Part shown: positions 26,258 to 35,157 of the stretch, in pieces
How positions within the stretch are numbered: the first letter of the stretch is position 1
Layout: every line of letters starts with the position of its first letter
NCBI GenBank assembly: GCA_026982695.1
Contig: JALSGS010000049.1
Coordinates: 1-41,978 of the forward strand
Length of the DNA stretch: 41,978 bases
DNA from: Saprospiraceae bacterium
GTDB taxonomy: Bacteria > Bacteroidota > Bacteroidia > Chitinophagales > Saprospiraceae
Direction of reading: 5' to 3'
Made by a program: the position numbers and the translations under genes
Notes under the pieces: model-generated
What the model was told of the DNA's origin: nothing
The model's input: only the letters and a program-made list of their open reading frames with translations
Databases searched by the model: none

Positions 26258-29200
26258 TCATTGCCCCAGATAATAGCGCCATTCGAGCACTGTACTATTG
26301 TAATTGCCAATGAGTTCGAGATAGTCCAGCTCCATTTGTAGGGCTTGGCGCAGCGATTGATACCAAGTCGCATAGTCTACTTCGCCGGCAGCCAGCTGCT
26401 GATCAGCCAGCTGGCGCAGGGCTTGTGCTTGCTTGGGCAAGGCCAAGCCCCATTCAGTAAGGTATTGGTGTAGCGTATAGGCTTGGGCTTCCAGTTGTGA
26501 TTGCCACTGGGTAAGCTCTTGCCGGCGAGCTTGCAATGCCTGCTGTACGACGAGTTGTGCCACTTGAGCCTGATCTACAGCTGCTTCCAGTGGCTTTCGC
26601 CAAAGGGGCAGTTGCACACTTACCCGCGCATTGAGTAGTGGGAAAAAAGGTCCTTGTCGGCGCTGGCCTATCCCCACACTCCAGCTAGGTTTCAAAGCAC
26701 TACTGACCACTTGCACTTGCTCTTCAGCCTCGATCAGTTGTGCTTTCAAGGGCGCCAGCCACACCGAAGGTGTATCGCGCAGCACGGGTAAAGGCAGTAA
26801 ATGCACTTGCGTGTCGGGCTGCGGCAGTGGGCCCTCGTAATATGCTTGCCTGCGTAATGTAGCTGTAGCTTCACTCAATTGTTGTGCAGCCTGGGCACTA
26901 CGCCGCCCTACTTCGGCCATTAACTGCTGGGCCAAGCTCAGCTCTAAAGGTCCGTATTCGCCAGCCTGCACAGCAGTTTCCATGCGTTGGAGGTAAGCCC
27001 GTGTATAGATCTGCCACTGTTGCCACAAGCGATATCGGCGTAGTGCCTGTTCGTAGTTGAGCCAGGCCATAGCTACTCCATAGACTAGCTGATGGTATGT
27101 AAATGCCTGTTCGGCCTGGCGGCGCATCCACTGCGCTTGAGCCAGCTTCTGTCGTGCGCGTCGCAATCCATTCGGTGGTAAGGGCTGCATAGCGACAAGC
27201 TCAAAATCGCTCCAGGTTGGGCTGTCAAGCTGTCCCACGCTGAGCGATACCGATAGCGGAGGCATTTTTTGCGCAAGCGCCATGCCCAAGGAAGCTCGCT
27301 CTACCTCGAGGGCGGCCGTTTGTGCCAACGGATGATGCACCAAAGCATGAGTAATTAAAGTATCGGCCTGAGGCCATCCCACCTGTTGGGCCTGCACTGG
27401 GATGGCTGCCAAGCTCCAGCCCAGCACGAACACGGACACAGCTGCACTGCTGAGCCTTGAGCGATCCAAACGCCTATTTACCAACCAATACAACACAGGC
27501 ATGACGATAAGCGTCAGTAGTGTAGCTGTCAGTAATCCACCTATAACCACAGTGGCCAACGGACGCTGTACCTCAGCACCATTGCTTGTAGAGAGGGCCA
27601 TAGGCAAAAACCCAAGCGCAGCTACCGTAGCTGTCATGATCACAGGGCGAAGGCGTTCCGTAGCACCGATGCGAATCACTTCCCGCAAGTCTTGTATGTC
27701 TCGCTCATAGCGCAAGCGATTGAAGTGAGCTATGAGCACAATGCCATTGAGCACAGCCACGCCGAAAAGCGCAATGAAGCCCACACCTGCCGAAATGCTA
27801 AACGGCATACCGCGTAACCACAATGCCCATACACCGCCAATAGCCGAAAACGGCACCGCCGTGAAGATCATTAGGGCATACTTCGCCTTGCCAAAAGCGA
27901 AGTACAACAGAATGAAAATAAGCGCCAACGCTACCGGCACGGCAATGCTCAAGCGCGCCTGTGCCGCCTGCAAATTTTCAAACTGCCCACCATAAGTGAT
28001 GTAATAGCCTGGAGGCAAGTGCAACTTCGAATCTAAAGCCCGCTCGATGTCCGCAACCAACGAGGCCACATCTCGATTTCGCACATTGACACCAATCACA
28101 ATGCGACGCTGCGCCTGCTCGCGCGAGATCTGCATGGGCCCCTCGCTGTAATGAAGTTGGGCCAACTCACTCATGGGAATTTGCCCACCTTGTGGCAAAG
28201 CAACGTACAAATTGTCCAACTCGAGCGACTGACGATACTGAGATGCCAAGCGCAACACCAAGTCGAACTTGCGCTCGCCTTCAAACACCACACCTGCTAC
28301 CTCACCCGCAAAAGCCGCACGTATCACCTGATTGAGCGTGGCTATATCCAGGCCATAGCGCGCTATCTGGGCACGGTCATATTGCACTACCAATTGTGGC
28401 AAGCCCTCCGTTTGCTCCACCCGCACATCGCCTGCACCTCGAATCTGGCCAATAATCGCAGCAGCTCTATCTGCCAACTGCTTGAGCATTCCGATATCCT
28501 CTCCAAAGATTTTGACGGCGATATCCGTTTTTGCTCCCGTCATCAACTCATTGAAGCGCAGCTGTATGGGCTGAGTAAAGTCGAAAGAAGCACCTGGTAT
28601 TACGGACAAAGCGGCCTTCATCTTCTCCACCAACGCTTCTCGAGTATGGGCAGTAGTCCATTCTTCTTTGTCTTTGAGCAGGATCATGATATCGGCTGTT
28701 TCAATAGCCATAGGATCTGTGGGCACCTCTGCTGTGCCAATCTTGGAAACGACATGGCGCACTTCGGGAAATTGCTCCAGCAAAATTTGTTCGGCTCGTG
28801 TAGCGGTGCGAATGCTCTGCTGCAACGAACTACCCGGCGAAATGGCCATCTGCATGGCCAAGTCTCCCTCCTCAAGTGTGGGAATAAACTCGGCACCCAT
28901 ACGCATAAAAGTACCCAAAGCTGCTACGAAAAGCCCTATAGCAATGGCCAATACCCATACGGGATGGCGCAGTGCCCCCAACAAAACCGGCGTATAGCTG
29001 CGACGCAACCACCCAATAAGCCTGTCCGAGAAAGTGGCACGCGCACGCACGCGCTTGGGCAACACCCAGGCCGATAAAGCCGGCACATAAGTCAATGATA
29101 AAATCATAGCACCCAATACGGCAAAACTGAACGTCATGGCCATAGGGCGAAACATTTTGCCCTCAACACCCTGAAGCGTCATGATGGGGACAAAAACGAT

Positions 29201-30568
29201 CAGAATAATGCCCACGCCAAACACCGCCGAACGAAACAGCTTAGCAGCAGCATCGATCACCAATTGATCCATTTGGCGTTGCGTGAGTTGTTGCCCCACG
29301 TAATGGGCAAATAGAGCATGCATCACCCCTTCGACGACAATCACTGCCCCATCTACCACAATGCCAAAATCAATTGCTCCCATCGACATGAGATTGGCCA
29401 TGATGCCAAACCGATTCATCAGAATAATGGCAAACAACATGGCCAAGGGAATTACCGACGCCACAATGAGCCCACCCCGCAAGTCGCCCAACAACAGCAA
29501 CAACACCACAATGACGATTATCCCACCTTCCAAAAGATTGGCACGTACCGTGGCAATGGTGTTATCGATAAGCTTGGCCCGATCCAAATACGGATAGATA
29601 TCGATGCCTGGTGGCAAACTCTTTCTGATGCGATCGATGCGTTTTTTCACCTCAGCGATGGCCTCATAACTATTGGAACCCTTGAGCATTAGGGTGATGC
29701 CTCCTACCACTTCTCCCTTGCCATCCATCGTCATGGCACCAAAGCGCTTGGCATGACCAAAACGCACCTCACCCACATCGCGTATCAATACCGGTACCCC
29801 CGCTCGGCGAGCTACTACAATGGCGCCAATGTCTTCCAATGACTGCACTATCCCCTCTGTACGGATATACCAAGCGCGATGCGTCTTTTCAATGTAGCTC
29901 CCACCGCTGTTTTGATTATTACGCGCCAACGCCTCGTACACCTCGCCAATGGTGACGCCCAAACGTTGCATGTGCCCCGGATCGAGCGCCACCTCGTATT
30001 GCTTCAGATAGCCGCCGAAGCTGCTCACTTCGATAATACCCGGCGTGCCAGCCAATTGCCGCTTGACAATCCAGTCCTGTATTGTACGCAGGCGCATCGG
30101 ATCGTACTGATCTTCATAGCCAGGTGCTACCTTCAACACGTACTGGTATATTTCGCCCAAACCCGTCGTAATAGGTAATAGCTCAGGTGTGCCTAAGCCC
30201 TGGGGGATTTGCTCGGCTGCCAGTGCCAGTTGCTCTTTGACGTACTGACGCGCATCGAGCACCGGCACGTGGTCCTCAAACACTATCGTGACTACCGACA
30301 AGCCAAAACGCGATACCGAGCGAATCTCCACTACATCCGGAATATTTGCTACAGCAACTTCTACCGGATAAGTGATCAACTGCTCTACTTCCTGTGGTGC
30401 CAGTGAAGGTGAAACAGTCACTACTTGCACTTGATTGTTGGTGATATCCGGTACTGCATCAATGGGGAGGTGCAGCAAGTTGTATATGCCAGCCACTACC
30501 AGACCCACGGTAGCCAGCATTACTAAAAATTTATGCCTGACCGACAGGCTAATTATATGCCCTATCAT
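26258..30568 (-). CDS. CzcA-type heavy-metal RND pump fused to a TolC-like outer-membrane channel
   Basis: 1436 residues from the ATG at 30568 ('MIGHIISLSVRHKFLVML' is the usual start of the pump); the frame stays open to 30745 but that lead is not protein-like. Residues 1 to ~1025 form a complete HME-RND pump: 'PDITNNQVQVVTVSPSLAPQE' at the N-terminus, and in TM4 'DFGIVVDGAVIVVEG', whose D, D and E keep the spacing known from the CzcA proton/metal relay (D402, D408, E415). From ~1035 a second hydrophobic leader ('VSVFVLGWSLAAIPVQAQ') opens a TolC-family domain of ~375 residues with long helices. Such fusions are known in Bacteroidota. The DFG form points to Zn/Co/Ni/Cd rather than Cu/Ag. Drives export with the adaptor downstream. 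Confidence 0.92.
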   Translation of the reverse strand: MIGHIISLSVRHKFLVMLATVGLVVAGIYNLLHLPIDAVPDITNNQVQVVTVSPSLAPQEVEQLITYPVEVAVANIPDVVEIRSVSRFGLSVVTIVFEDHVPVLDARQYVKEQLALAAEQIPQGLGTPELLPITTGLGEIYQYVLKVAPGYEDQYDPMRLRTIQDWIVKRQLAGTPGIIEVSSFGGYLKQYEVALDPGHMQRLGVTIGEVYEALARNNQNSGGSYIEKTHRAWYIRTEGIVQSLEDIGAIVVARRAGVPVLIRDVGEVRFGHAKRFGAMTMDGKGEVVGGITLMLKGSNSYEAIAEVKKRIDRIRKSLPPGIDIYPYLDRAKLIDNTIATVRANLLEGGIIVIVVLLLLLGDLRGGLIVASVIPLAMLFAIILMNRFGIMANLMSMGAIDFGIVVDGAVIVVEGVMHALFAHYVGQQLTQRQMDQLVIDAAAKLFRSAVFGVGIILIVFVPIMTLQGVEGKMFRPMAMTFSFAVLGAMILSLTYVPALSAWVLPKRVRARATFSDRLIGWLRRSYTPVLLGALRHPVWVLAIAIGLFVAALGTFMRMGAEFIPTLEEGDLAMQMAISPGSSLQQSIRTATRAEQILLEQFPEVRHVVSKIGTAEVPTDPMAIETADIMILLKDKEEWTTAHTREALVEKMKAALSVIPGASFDFTQPIQLRFNELMTGAKTDIAVKIFGEDIGMLKQLADRAAAIIGQIRGAGDVRVEQTEGLPQLVVQYDRAQIARYGLDIATLNQVIRAAFAGEVAGVVFEGERKFDLVLRLASQYRQSLELDNLYVALPQGGQIPMSELAQLHYSEGPMQISREQAQRRIVIGVNVRNRDVASLVADIERALDSKLHLPPGYYITYGGQFENLQAAQARLSIAVPVALALIFILLYFAFGKAKYALMIFTAVPFSAIGGVWALWLRGMPFSISAGVGFIALFGVAVLNGIVLIAHFNRLRYERDIQDLREVIRIGATERLRPVIMTATVAALGFLPMALSTSNGAEVQRPLATVVIGGLLTATLLTLIVMPVLYWLVNRRLDRSRLSSAAVSVFVLGWSLAAIPVQAQQVGWPQADTLITHALVHHPLAQTAALEVERASLGMALAQKMPPLSVSLSVGQLDSPTWSDFELVAMQPLPPNGLRRARQKLAQAQWMRRQAEQAFTYHQLVYGVAMAWLNYEQALRRYRLWQQWQIYTRAYLQRMETAVQAGEYGPLELSLAQQLMAEVGRRSAQAAQQLSEATATLRRQAYYEGPLPQPDTQVHLLPLPVLRDTPSVWLAPLKAQLIEAEEQVQVVSSALKPSWSVGIGQRRQGPFFPLLNARVSVQLPLWRKPLEAAVDQAQVAQLVVQQALQARRQELTQWQSQLEAQAYTLHQYLTEWGLALPKQAQALRQLADQQLAAGEVDYATWYQSLRQALQMELDYLELIGNYNSTVLEWRYYLGQ

Positions 30569-30818
30569 AAGATCGATTTTTGCTATCAGCCCTGAGTGCC
30601 TTTCGGCAAAATGGCACCATGTCATCTGCCAGGCACACAGTGCCACAAGCACACAAGCCTTTAAATGTTTAATGAACAATGAAAAAAGATAGCACGATAC
30701 CTCAGGAGGCAAACGCGTCATAGCTGCATCACACACTTGTCCCACTCCTCTATTATGCAGAGCACGACAAAGCGTCAGCTACAAAGACACAACATTGCCT
30801 CCCCATGTCAAGGCGACC

Positions 30819-31220
30819 TCAGATAAGTGCAGGAGGATGAAAAAACTCAAAGGCAAGCTCTAAAGAAATGTATGTAGGTGTAAAAAAAGCGCGCTTGCGC
30901 ACCATCAGGTCCAGATCCATAGACCAGCCAGAGGAAAAATCCTCCAACCACATCTGTACGCTGGCCACAAATGACTGGTGGCACGGCAATTCGTCATGCG
31001 CCGATTGATCCGGATGCTGATGAGAATCGCAATCCCAGAAATGTTGCCAAAGAAAATCAGCCCACCCATAGGCACGCCCTCCTTCCTGGGCTTCGATTTG
31101 GTGCAACTGATAATGATCCACCAAGGAACGCAAACGCAACAACTGCGAAAAGTCAGTCCGAGGGAACAGACTGCCTATTAGCATCCAACCAGCCATTGCG
31201 TATGACGTAAGCTTGAGCAT
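30819..31220 (-). CDS. small His-rich exported protein of the metal-efflux operon
   Basis: 133 residues, N-terminal hydrophobic leader, then 'LLRLRSLVDHYQLHQIEAQE', 'FLWQHFWDCDSHQHPDQSAH' and 'ELPCHQSF', and a hydrophobic, Pro-ending C-terminus. I recall small proteins of this shape (an xxLVEHYxxH opening, then a short His-rich acidic loop and 'LP(C/F)') encoded just before CzcA/CusA genes in many Bacteroidota; they are usually left as hypothetical. Same strand as the pump, 250 bases upstream. I infer a periplasmic metal-binding or sensing role; function is not established. The gap 30569-30818 contains no other gene I can support. Confidence 0.65.
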   Translation of the reverse strand: MLKLTSYAMAGWMLIGSLFPRTDFSQLLRLRSLVDHYQLHQIEAQEGGRAYGWADFLWQHFWDCDSHQHPDQSAHDELPCHQSFVASVQMWLEDFSSGWSMDLDLMVRKRAFFTPTYISLELAFEFFHPPALI

Positions 31221-31368
31221 CGAGCAAGTGTTGCCGTAGCAAAGATAAGGTCAAGTCATCAACTGGACAAATCAATTTATTCTATTGGTGTATTGAACAG
31301 AGCTATCACTGAAGCACAAAAGCCCACACTGCCGATACTAACTCCTTACTACTACTGCTGTTCCAGTC

Positions 31369-31408
31369 TAAAAGATAAAATGCTGCGGTTATTTAGTCAC
31401 CGCAGCAT
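31369..31408 (-). terminator. Rho-independent terminator of the DUF2892 gene
   Basis: 10-bp perfect stem ATGCTGCGGT (31380-31389) with ACCGCAGCAT (31399-31408), loop 9. On the minus strand it is followed by TTTTATCTTTT. It lies 37 bases after the gene stop at 31445. Confidence 0.8.
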
Positions 31409-31444
31409 GAGATACATCATTATATTATTATAGCAATGAAGCGA

Positions 31445-31645
31445 CTATTCCTTCTTTGTGCTCAGGCCCAATGCCGAGTACAATGGGCAACTACCCACCA
31501 ATGACGTCACCAAAAACACTGCACCGATCACCAATAACACAGTAGCCAATGTACCTTCCACCTTGCCCATGTAATACAAGGCACCAATCAAAACAGCAAT
31601 GACAATGCGCAAAATGCGATCGACTTGTCCCATGTTCTTTTTCAT
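31445..31645 (-). CDS. DUF2892 (YgaP-like transmembrane) family protein
   Basis: 66 residues, two membrane helices: 'MGQVDRILRIVIAVLIGALYY' then 'LATVLLVIGAVFLVTSLVGSCPLY', closing 'SALGLSTKK'. This is the stand-alone form of the membrane hairpin attached to the rhodanese YgaP. The 'VGSCPLY..LG' cysteine is characteristic. Probably a small inner-membrane protein; its function in the stand-alone form is unknown. Met at residue 5 is an alternative start. Confidence 0.88.
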   Translation of the reverse strand: MKKNMGQVDRILRIVIAVLIGALYYMGKVEGTLATVLLVIGAVFLVTSLVGSCPLYSALGLSTKKE

Positions 31646-31819
31646 GGCTATTTCATTTTGTGAACAATACGGGTAAACTCGCTATAAATGTAAAAAAATC
31701 AAGTAATAGCGTCCCTATACCCCCCCTTATTCGGGCTTCTTCCTTCCGAATTGGAGACAAAGGGCAACCCTTTTTCCAAATCTCACCGTATCTTCATAAA
31801 CAGTGCGGAATGAAAATCT

Positions 31820-32386
31820 ATGGAAACAGCATCACTCAATCTAGATTTGCTGATTGACGGTTGTAGGCGTGGACGACGCTCCAGTCAAATGAAACTGTAC
31901 GAGATGTACTTTAGCTATGCCATGGCAGTATGCTTGCCCTACGCACGCAGCCGCGAAGAAGCCGAAGAAATGGTCAATGACGGATTTCTCAAAGTGTTCA
32001 CCAAAATCGACCAGTACGACGAGCAGCAACCCTTCAAGCCGTGGTTGCGCAAAATCATGGTGCATACAGCCATTGACTATCACCGAAAGTACCACAAAAT
32101 GGATAGCTTTAATGAACTTCAGGACCACCATGCCCAACATTTACCCAAAATTGAAAACGACGCCATAGATAAACTCGAATACGACGATGTCATCGCGTTT
32201 TTACAACAACTCACACCTGGCTATCGGGCCGTATTCAACCTCTATGTGCTTGAAGGCTATAGCCATCAGGACATTGCCAAAGAGCTGGGCATCAGCATAG
32301 GTACCTCTAAATCCAATTTGGCGAAAGCCAGACAAAAACTGCAAGAATTGATCGCCACTAAAGGTGAGTTGAGAAAACGAACATAA
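31820..32386 (+). CDS. ECF-type RNA polymerase sigma factor
   Basis: 188 residues. Region 2: 'LYEMYFSYAMAVCLPYARSR' through 'EEMVNDGFLKVFTKIDQYDE', then 'FKPWLRKIMVHTAIDYHRKY'. Region 4: 'LTPGYRAVFNLYVLEGYSHQ' followed by 'DIAKELGISIGTSKSNLAKA', a clear helix-turn-helix for the -35 element. No region 1 or 3. The downstream membrane protein starts 7 bases after its stop, the usual place for an anti-sigma factor. It may control its own operon up to the terminator at 36004-36038. In Bacteroidota such ECF factors often serve cell-envelope or uptake genes; the signal is unknown. Confidence 0.93.
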   Translation: METASLNLDLLIDGCRRGRRSSQMKLYEMYFSYAMAVCLPYARSREEAEEMVNDGFLKVFTKIDQYDEQQPFKPWLRKIMVHTAIDYHRKYHKMDSFNELQDHHAQHLPKIENDAIDKLEYDDVIAFLQQLTPGYRAVFNLYVLEGYSHQDIAKELGISIGTSKSNLAKARQKLQELIATKGELRKRT

Positions 32387-32393
32387 TCTCAGT

Positions 32394-33686
32394 ATGGACA
32401 ACGGATACTTAGACAAAAAAATCAAGGAAATATTGGAGCATCCGCCCCACTTTGAGCCTTCCCACAAGGCTAGGGCGCAGATGCTGTACAAGCTCGACCA
32501 GCTGGAGTCTATACCTAAAGTTCGCACGCTACCTTGGTGGTGGCTGCTGTTTCCTGCAGGTGTGATTATTGGTATTTTGTTAGATACTTACCATCCCCCT
32601 CAAGCTGCCCATCTCCACTCTAAAAGCCTCGAGAAAAGCCAACCTGACACCATCCTCATTGAAAAAACAGTTTGGCGACACGACACTATTTTCATTATAC
32701 ATACACAAGATAAGACTTCAGCAGCTCGACCTACTTCTTCCATTTGGCCGCTTATCACTAAAGAAGCACTATTCAATACCTGGACTTATCCCCAGCAAGA
32801 ACACGAAGGTAGTATGCCCAACACCTATACAGTCCCGCTCAGAAGTCCCCTCTTTCCTTCGCCCCTTTCCTTGAGTAGCCAGAATTCCGAAGGGCGCACA
32901 ACCCACGCTACTCAAGACTCAACTATAGCCAAAGTATATACTCATTCCTTGCCCAATGCCCTCCCCGTCTCTGGCTCCTCATTGGGTGTAGTGCAATTAT
33001 TGCATTTAAGTAATCCTTTGCTCGACGACAGCCGCATTGTCATGAGTCCCAATATCAACTACCAAGTGCGACTACCTTGGTGGTACCAGTTTTCGCCCAC
33101 TGGTTGGCACATTTACAGCATGATAGGCCCGTCTTTTTTTGCTAACGAAGAGTTCGAAGATATTGATGGCATAAGTGCACATCTTGGTGTAGCCCTTGAC
33201 TTTGCAGGCCAAACTTTTTTGGGTGTCCAAATTGGATTCACTACACAACAGTTTAAAGTCGAAGATCCAGAAGTAATGAATCAGTTCCCCCAAATAAATC
33301 CCGAACAACCAGGTGACGTGTTGTCCGAAATCTATGCTAGGTTGCAAATACTGGAAATACCCATTAGCATTGGCTGGAAGCCTCAGTGGAAGAAATGGCA
33401 TGGATTATTAGCCACAGGGCTTACCGCCCGTAAAGGAGGATACCAAAAACTTAGGTACAAATTCATCACAGCTCAGAACAAATATTCTCTTACCCATGCC
33501 TTTCGCGATAACGTACTCGACGTGCACACCTGGCATCTGCAAGTTGGGCTCGGACGTCAGTTGTGGGAGGGGCTATCGTTATCTGCAGTAATGCAATTCT
33601 CCCACGATTGGGAAAAAGGCAACGGCGAGATAGGGCAATTTCAATATATTGCACCGACCTTACGCCTCAGCTGGCAATGGAAGTGA
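32394..33686 (+). CDS. membrane-anchored beta-barrel-like protein, putative anti-sigma factor fusion
   Basis: 430 residues. The first ~45 residues are cytoplasmic, charged and helical ('LDKKIKEILEHPPHFEPSHK'), followed by one membrane helix 'WWWLLFPAGVIIGILLDT' (~48-65), the layout of an anti-sigma factor. A low-complexity Ser/Pro/Thr linker follows, and from about residue 235 a run of beta strands resembles an outer-membrane barrel/DUF porin ('GWHIYSMIGPSFFANEEFED', 'LGVALDFAGQTFLGVQIGFT', 'WEKGNGEIGQFQYIAPTLRL'). Starts 7 bases after the sigma factor. I infer: the cytoplasmic part holds the sigma factor and the C-terminal barrel-like part senses the envelope. A single chain spanning both membranes is unusual; the tail may simply be a periplasmic beta domain. 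Confidence 0.6.
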   Translation: MDNGYLDKKIKEILEHPPHFEPSHKARAQMLYKLDQLESIPKVRTLPWWWLLFPAGVIIGILLDTYHPPQAAHLHSKSLEKSQPDTILIEKTVWRHDTIFIIHTQDKTSAARPTSSIWPLITKEALFNTWTYPQQEHEGSMPNTYTVPLRSPLFPSPLSLSSQNSEGRTTHATQDSTIAKVYTHSLPNALPVSGSSLGVVQLLHLSNPLLDDSRIVMSPNINYQVRLPWWYQFSPTGWHIYSMIGPSFFANEEFEDIDGISAHLGVALDFAGQTFLGVQIGFTTQQFKVEDPEVMNQFPQINPEQPGDVLSEIYARLQILEIPISIGWKPQWKKWHGLLATGLTARKGGYQKLRYKFITAQNKYSLTHAFRDNVLDVHTWHLQVGLGRQLWEGLSLSAVMQFSHDWEKGNGEIGQFQYIAPTLRLSWQWK

Positions 33687-33766
33687 GACGAAGTCTTTTT
33701 TGAAAAGAAAGACTGTATATTGATTGCTACTTTCCAAGAGCACCTATATACCAAAAGTGGGAAGTA

Positions 33767-35125
33767 ATGAAATGCCATAGCCTATACAGCTTACACCCAC
33801 AAATCGGATGGCTTATATTCATAAGTCTTTTCAGTACTTTTGGCTACTCTGCTATGGCACAATCGAGTGGAGAAATACGTATTTTCTTCACTCAATCTAT
33901 AGATCTCAGCTACAGCAACGGCACACAGGCCGACGGCATTGGTGGTAGCCTCATCGAACAAGCCATCATCGACCTTATCGACAATGCCACCCAGACCGTA
34001 GATTTCTGCGTATACAACACTTCGCGCGACTTTATCGCCAACGCGCTTAAGGCCGCTCACAATAGGGGCGTGTGCGTGCGCGTCATCGTAGACGATCAGG
34101 CATACAACAGTGCCTTCCTGTCCTCTATGCCTTTTCCCGTCATGAATGGCAACCCCGGCTCACCACTCATGCACAACAAGTTTATCGTCATCGATGCAGG
34201 GATACCACAAAAAGCTTGGGTCATCACAGGGTCCATGAACCTCACATATAATAACATGTTCACTGACTACAACAACGTGCTATTTATACAAGACCAAGCG
34301 TTGGCACAAGCTTATACCACGGAGTTCGAAGAGATGTGGGGCAGTAGCGGCCCTCAACCCGACTATGGACAAGCACGATACGGCGCCGATAAAACCGACA
34401 ATACGCCCCATCAATTCGACATTGGTGGCATGAGCGTATCGTGCTACTTCTCACCCTCTGACCACACAGCCAACCGCATTATCGCGGCATTACAGGCTGC
34501 CCAACACGACATTCAAGTGGCCATGTGGACATTCACCTACGACGAGCTGGGTGATGCCCTAGTCGATGCTTACCACCAAGGCATTGATGTGCGTGCCATT
34601 ATCGACCAGGGCAACGAATATGACTACTTGGTGGGGCAAGGGCTCAACGTTACCGATCATCCGCCCAGCCCTATGATCCACCACAAATACGCCATCGTAG
34701 ATACCCAAACCCCTTCGGACGCCACTGCCGTGATCACTGGCTCCCACAACTGGACTTGGTCGGCCGACAACATCAACGACGAAAACACGCTCATTCTTTA
34801 CGATACGGACTTGGCCAATATCTTTCTGCAAGAATTCGAAGCGCGCTGGCACGAGTTGGTTACCGCTACCAATGAGCCCATTGTACGTACTTTTCGCTGC
34901 TATCCCAACCCTGCCATCCAAGTGGTTTGGCTCGACGGCCTCCCCGAAGGCCCCGTCAGCTGGGCACTCGTCCATGGCAACGGACAACTCGTTGCCGCTG
35001 GCCGCCTGCCACAAAGTGGCAACCCTCAGCTCGACCTTCCACCTGTCACCTCAGGGCCATATTGGCTATTGGTACGCGCCGACAACAGCTGGTGGCGCGC
35101 CTCACTGTTCATTATAAGTCAATAA
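33767..35125 (+). CDS. secreted phospholipase D-like protein with type A T9SS tail
   Basis: 452 residues: signal peptide ending about 'YSAMAQ' (residue ~32), then two phospholipase D-fold halves each with a full HKD motif. Motif 1 'HNKFIVID' at 136 followed by 'GSMNLTYN'; motif 2 'HHKYAIVD' at 305 followed by 'GSHNWTWSA'. The two-motif form is shared by phospholipases, endonucleases (Nuc-like) and cardiolipin synthases; 'VDFCVYNTSRDFIANALKAA' and 'IQVAMWTFTYDELGDALVDA' are closest to the nuclease/PLD-like secreted group. Residues ~372-452 form a Por sorting tail ('RCYPNPAIQVVWLDGLPEG'). So it is exported by the type IX system to the surface or medium. Substrate (lipid or DNA) not determinable. 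Downstream of the sigma operon by 80 bases. Confidence 0.85.
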   Translation: MKCHSLYSLHPQIGWLIFISLFSTFGYSAMAQSSGEIRIFFTQSIDLSYSNGTQADGIGGSLIEQAIIDLIDNATQTVDFCVYNTSRDFIANALKAAHNRGVCVRVIVDDQAYNSAFLSSMPFPVMNGNPGSPLMHNKFIVIDAGIPQKAWVITGSMNLTYNNMFTDYNNVLFIQDQALAQAYTTEFEEMWGSSGPQPDYGQARYGADKTDNTPHQFDIGGMSVSCYFSPSDHTANRIIAALQAAQHDIQVAMWTFTYDELGDALVDAYHQGIDVRAIIDQGNEYDYLVGQGLNVTDHPPSPMIHHKYAIVDTQTPSDATAVITGSHNWTWSADNINDENTLILYDTDLANIFLQEFEARWHELVTATNEPIVRTFRCYPNPAIQVVWLDGLPEGPVSWALVHGNGQLVAAGRLPQSGNPQLDLPPVTSGPYWLLVRADNSWWRASLFIISQ

Positions 35126-35157
35126 TGGTATATTGTGTGTTCAATTAAAACGGCGAT

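Noticed and set aside
28151-29077. 308-codon plus-strand frame opposite the RND pump
   Set aside because: Shadow of a long, conserved coding gene; low-complexity composition rich in His, Gln and Ser.
30569-30745. Upstream extension of the CzcA-TolC frame
   Set aside because: Family members start at the 'MIGHIISLS' type sequence; the 59-residue lead contains Cys/His by chance and no domain.
33692-33714. A/T-rich hairpin between the barrel-like protein and the PLD gene
   Set aside because: Stem of mostly A-T pairs with a loop of three and no U-tract afterwards, so neither terminator nor other function is supported.
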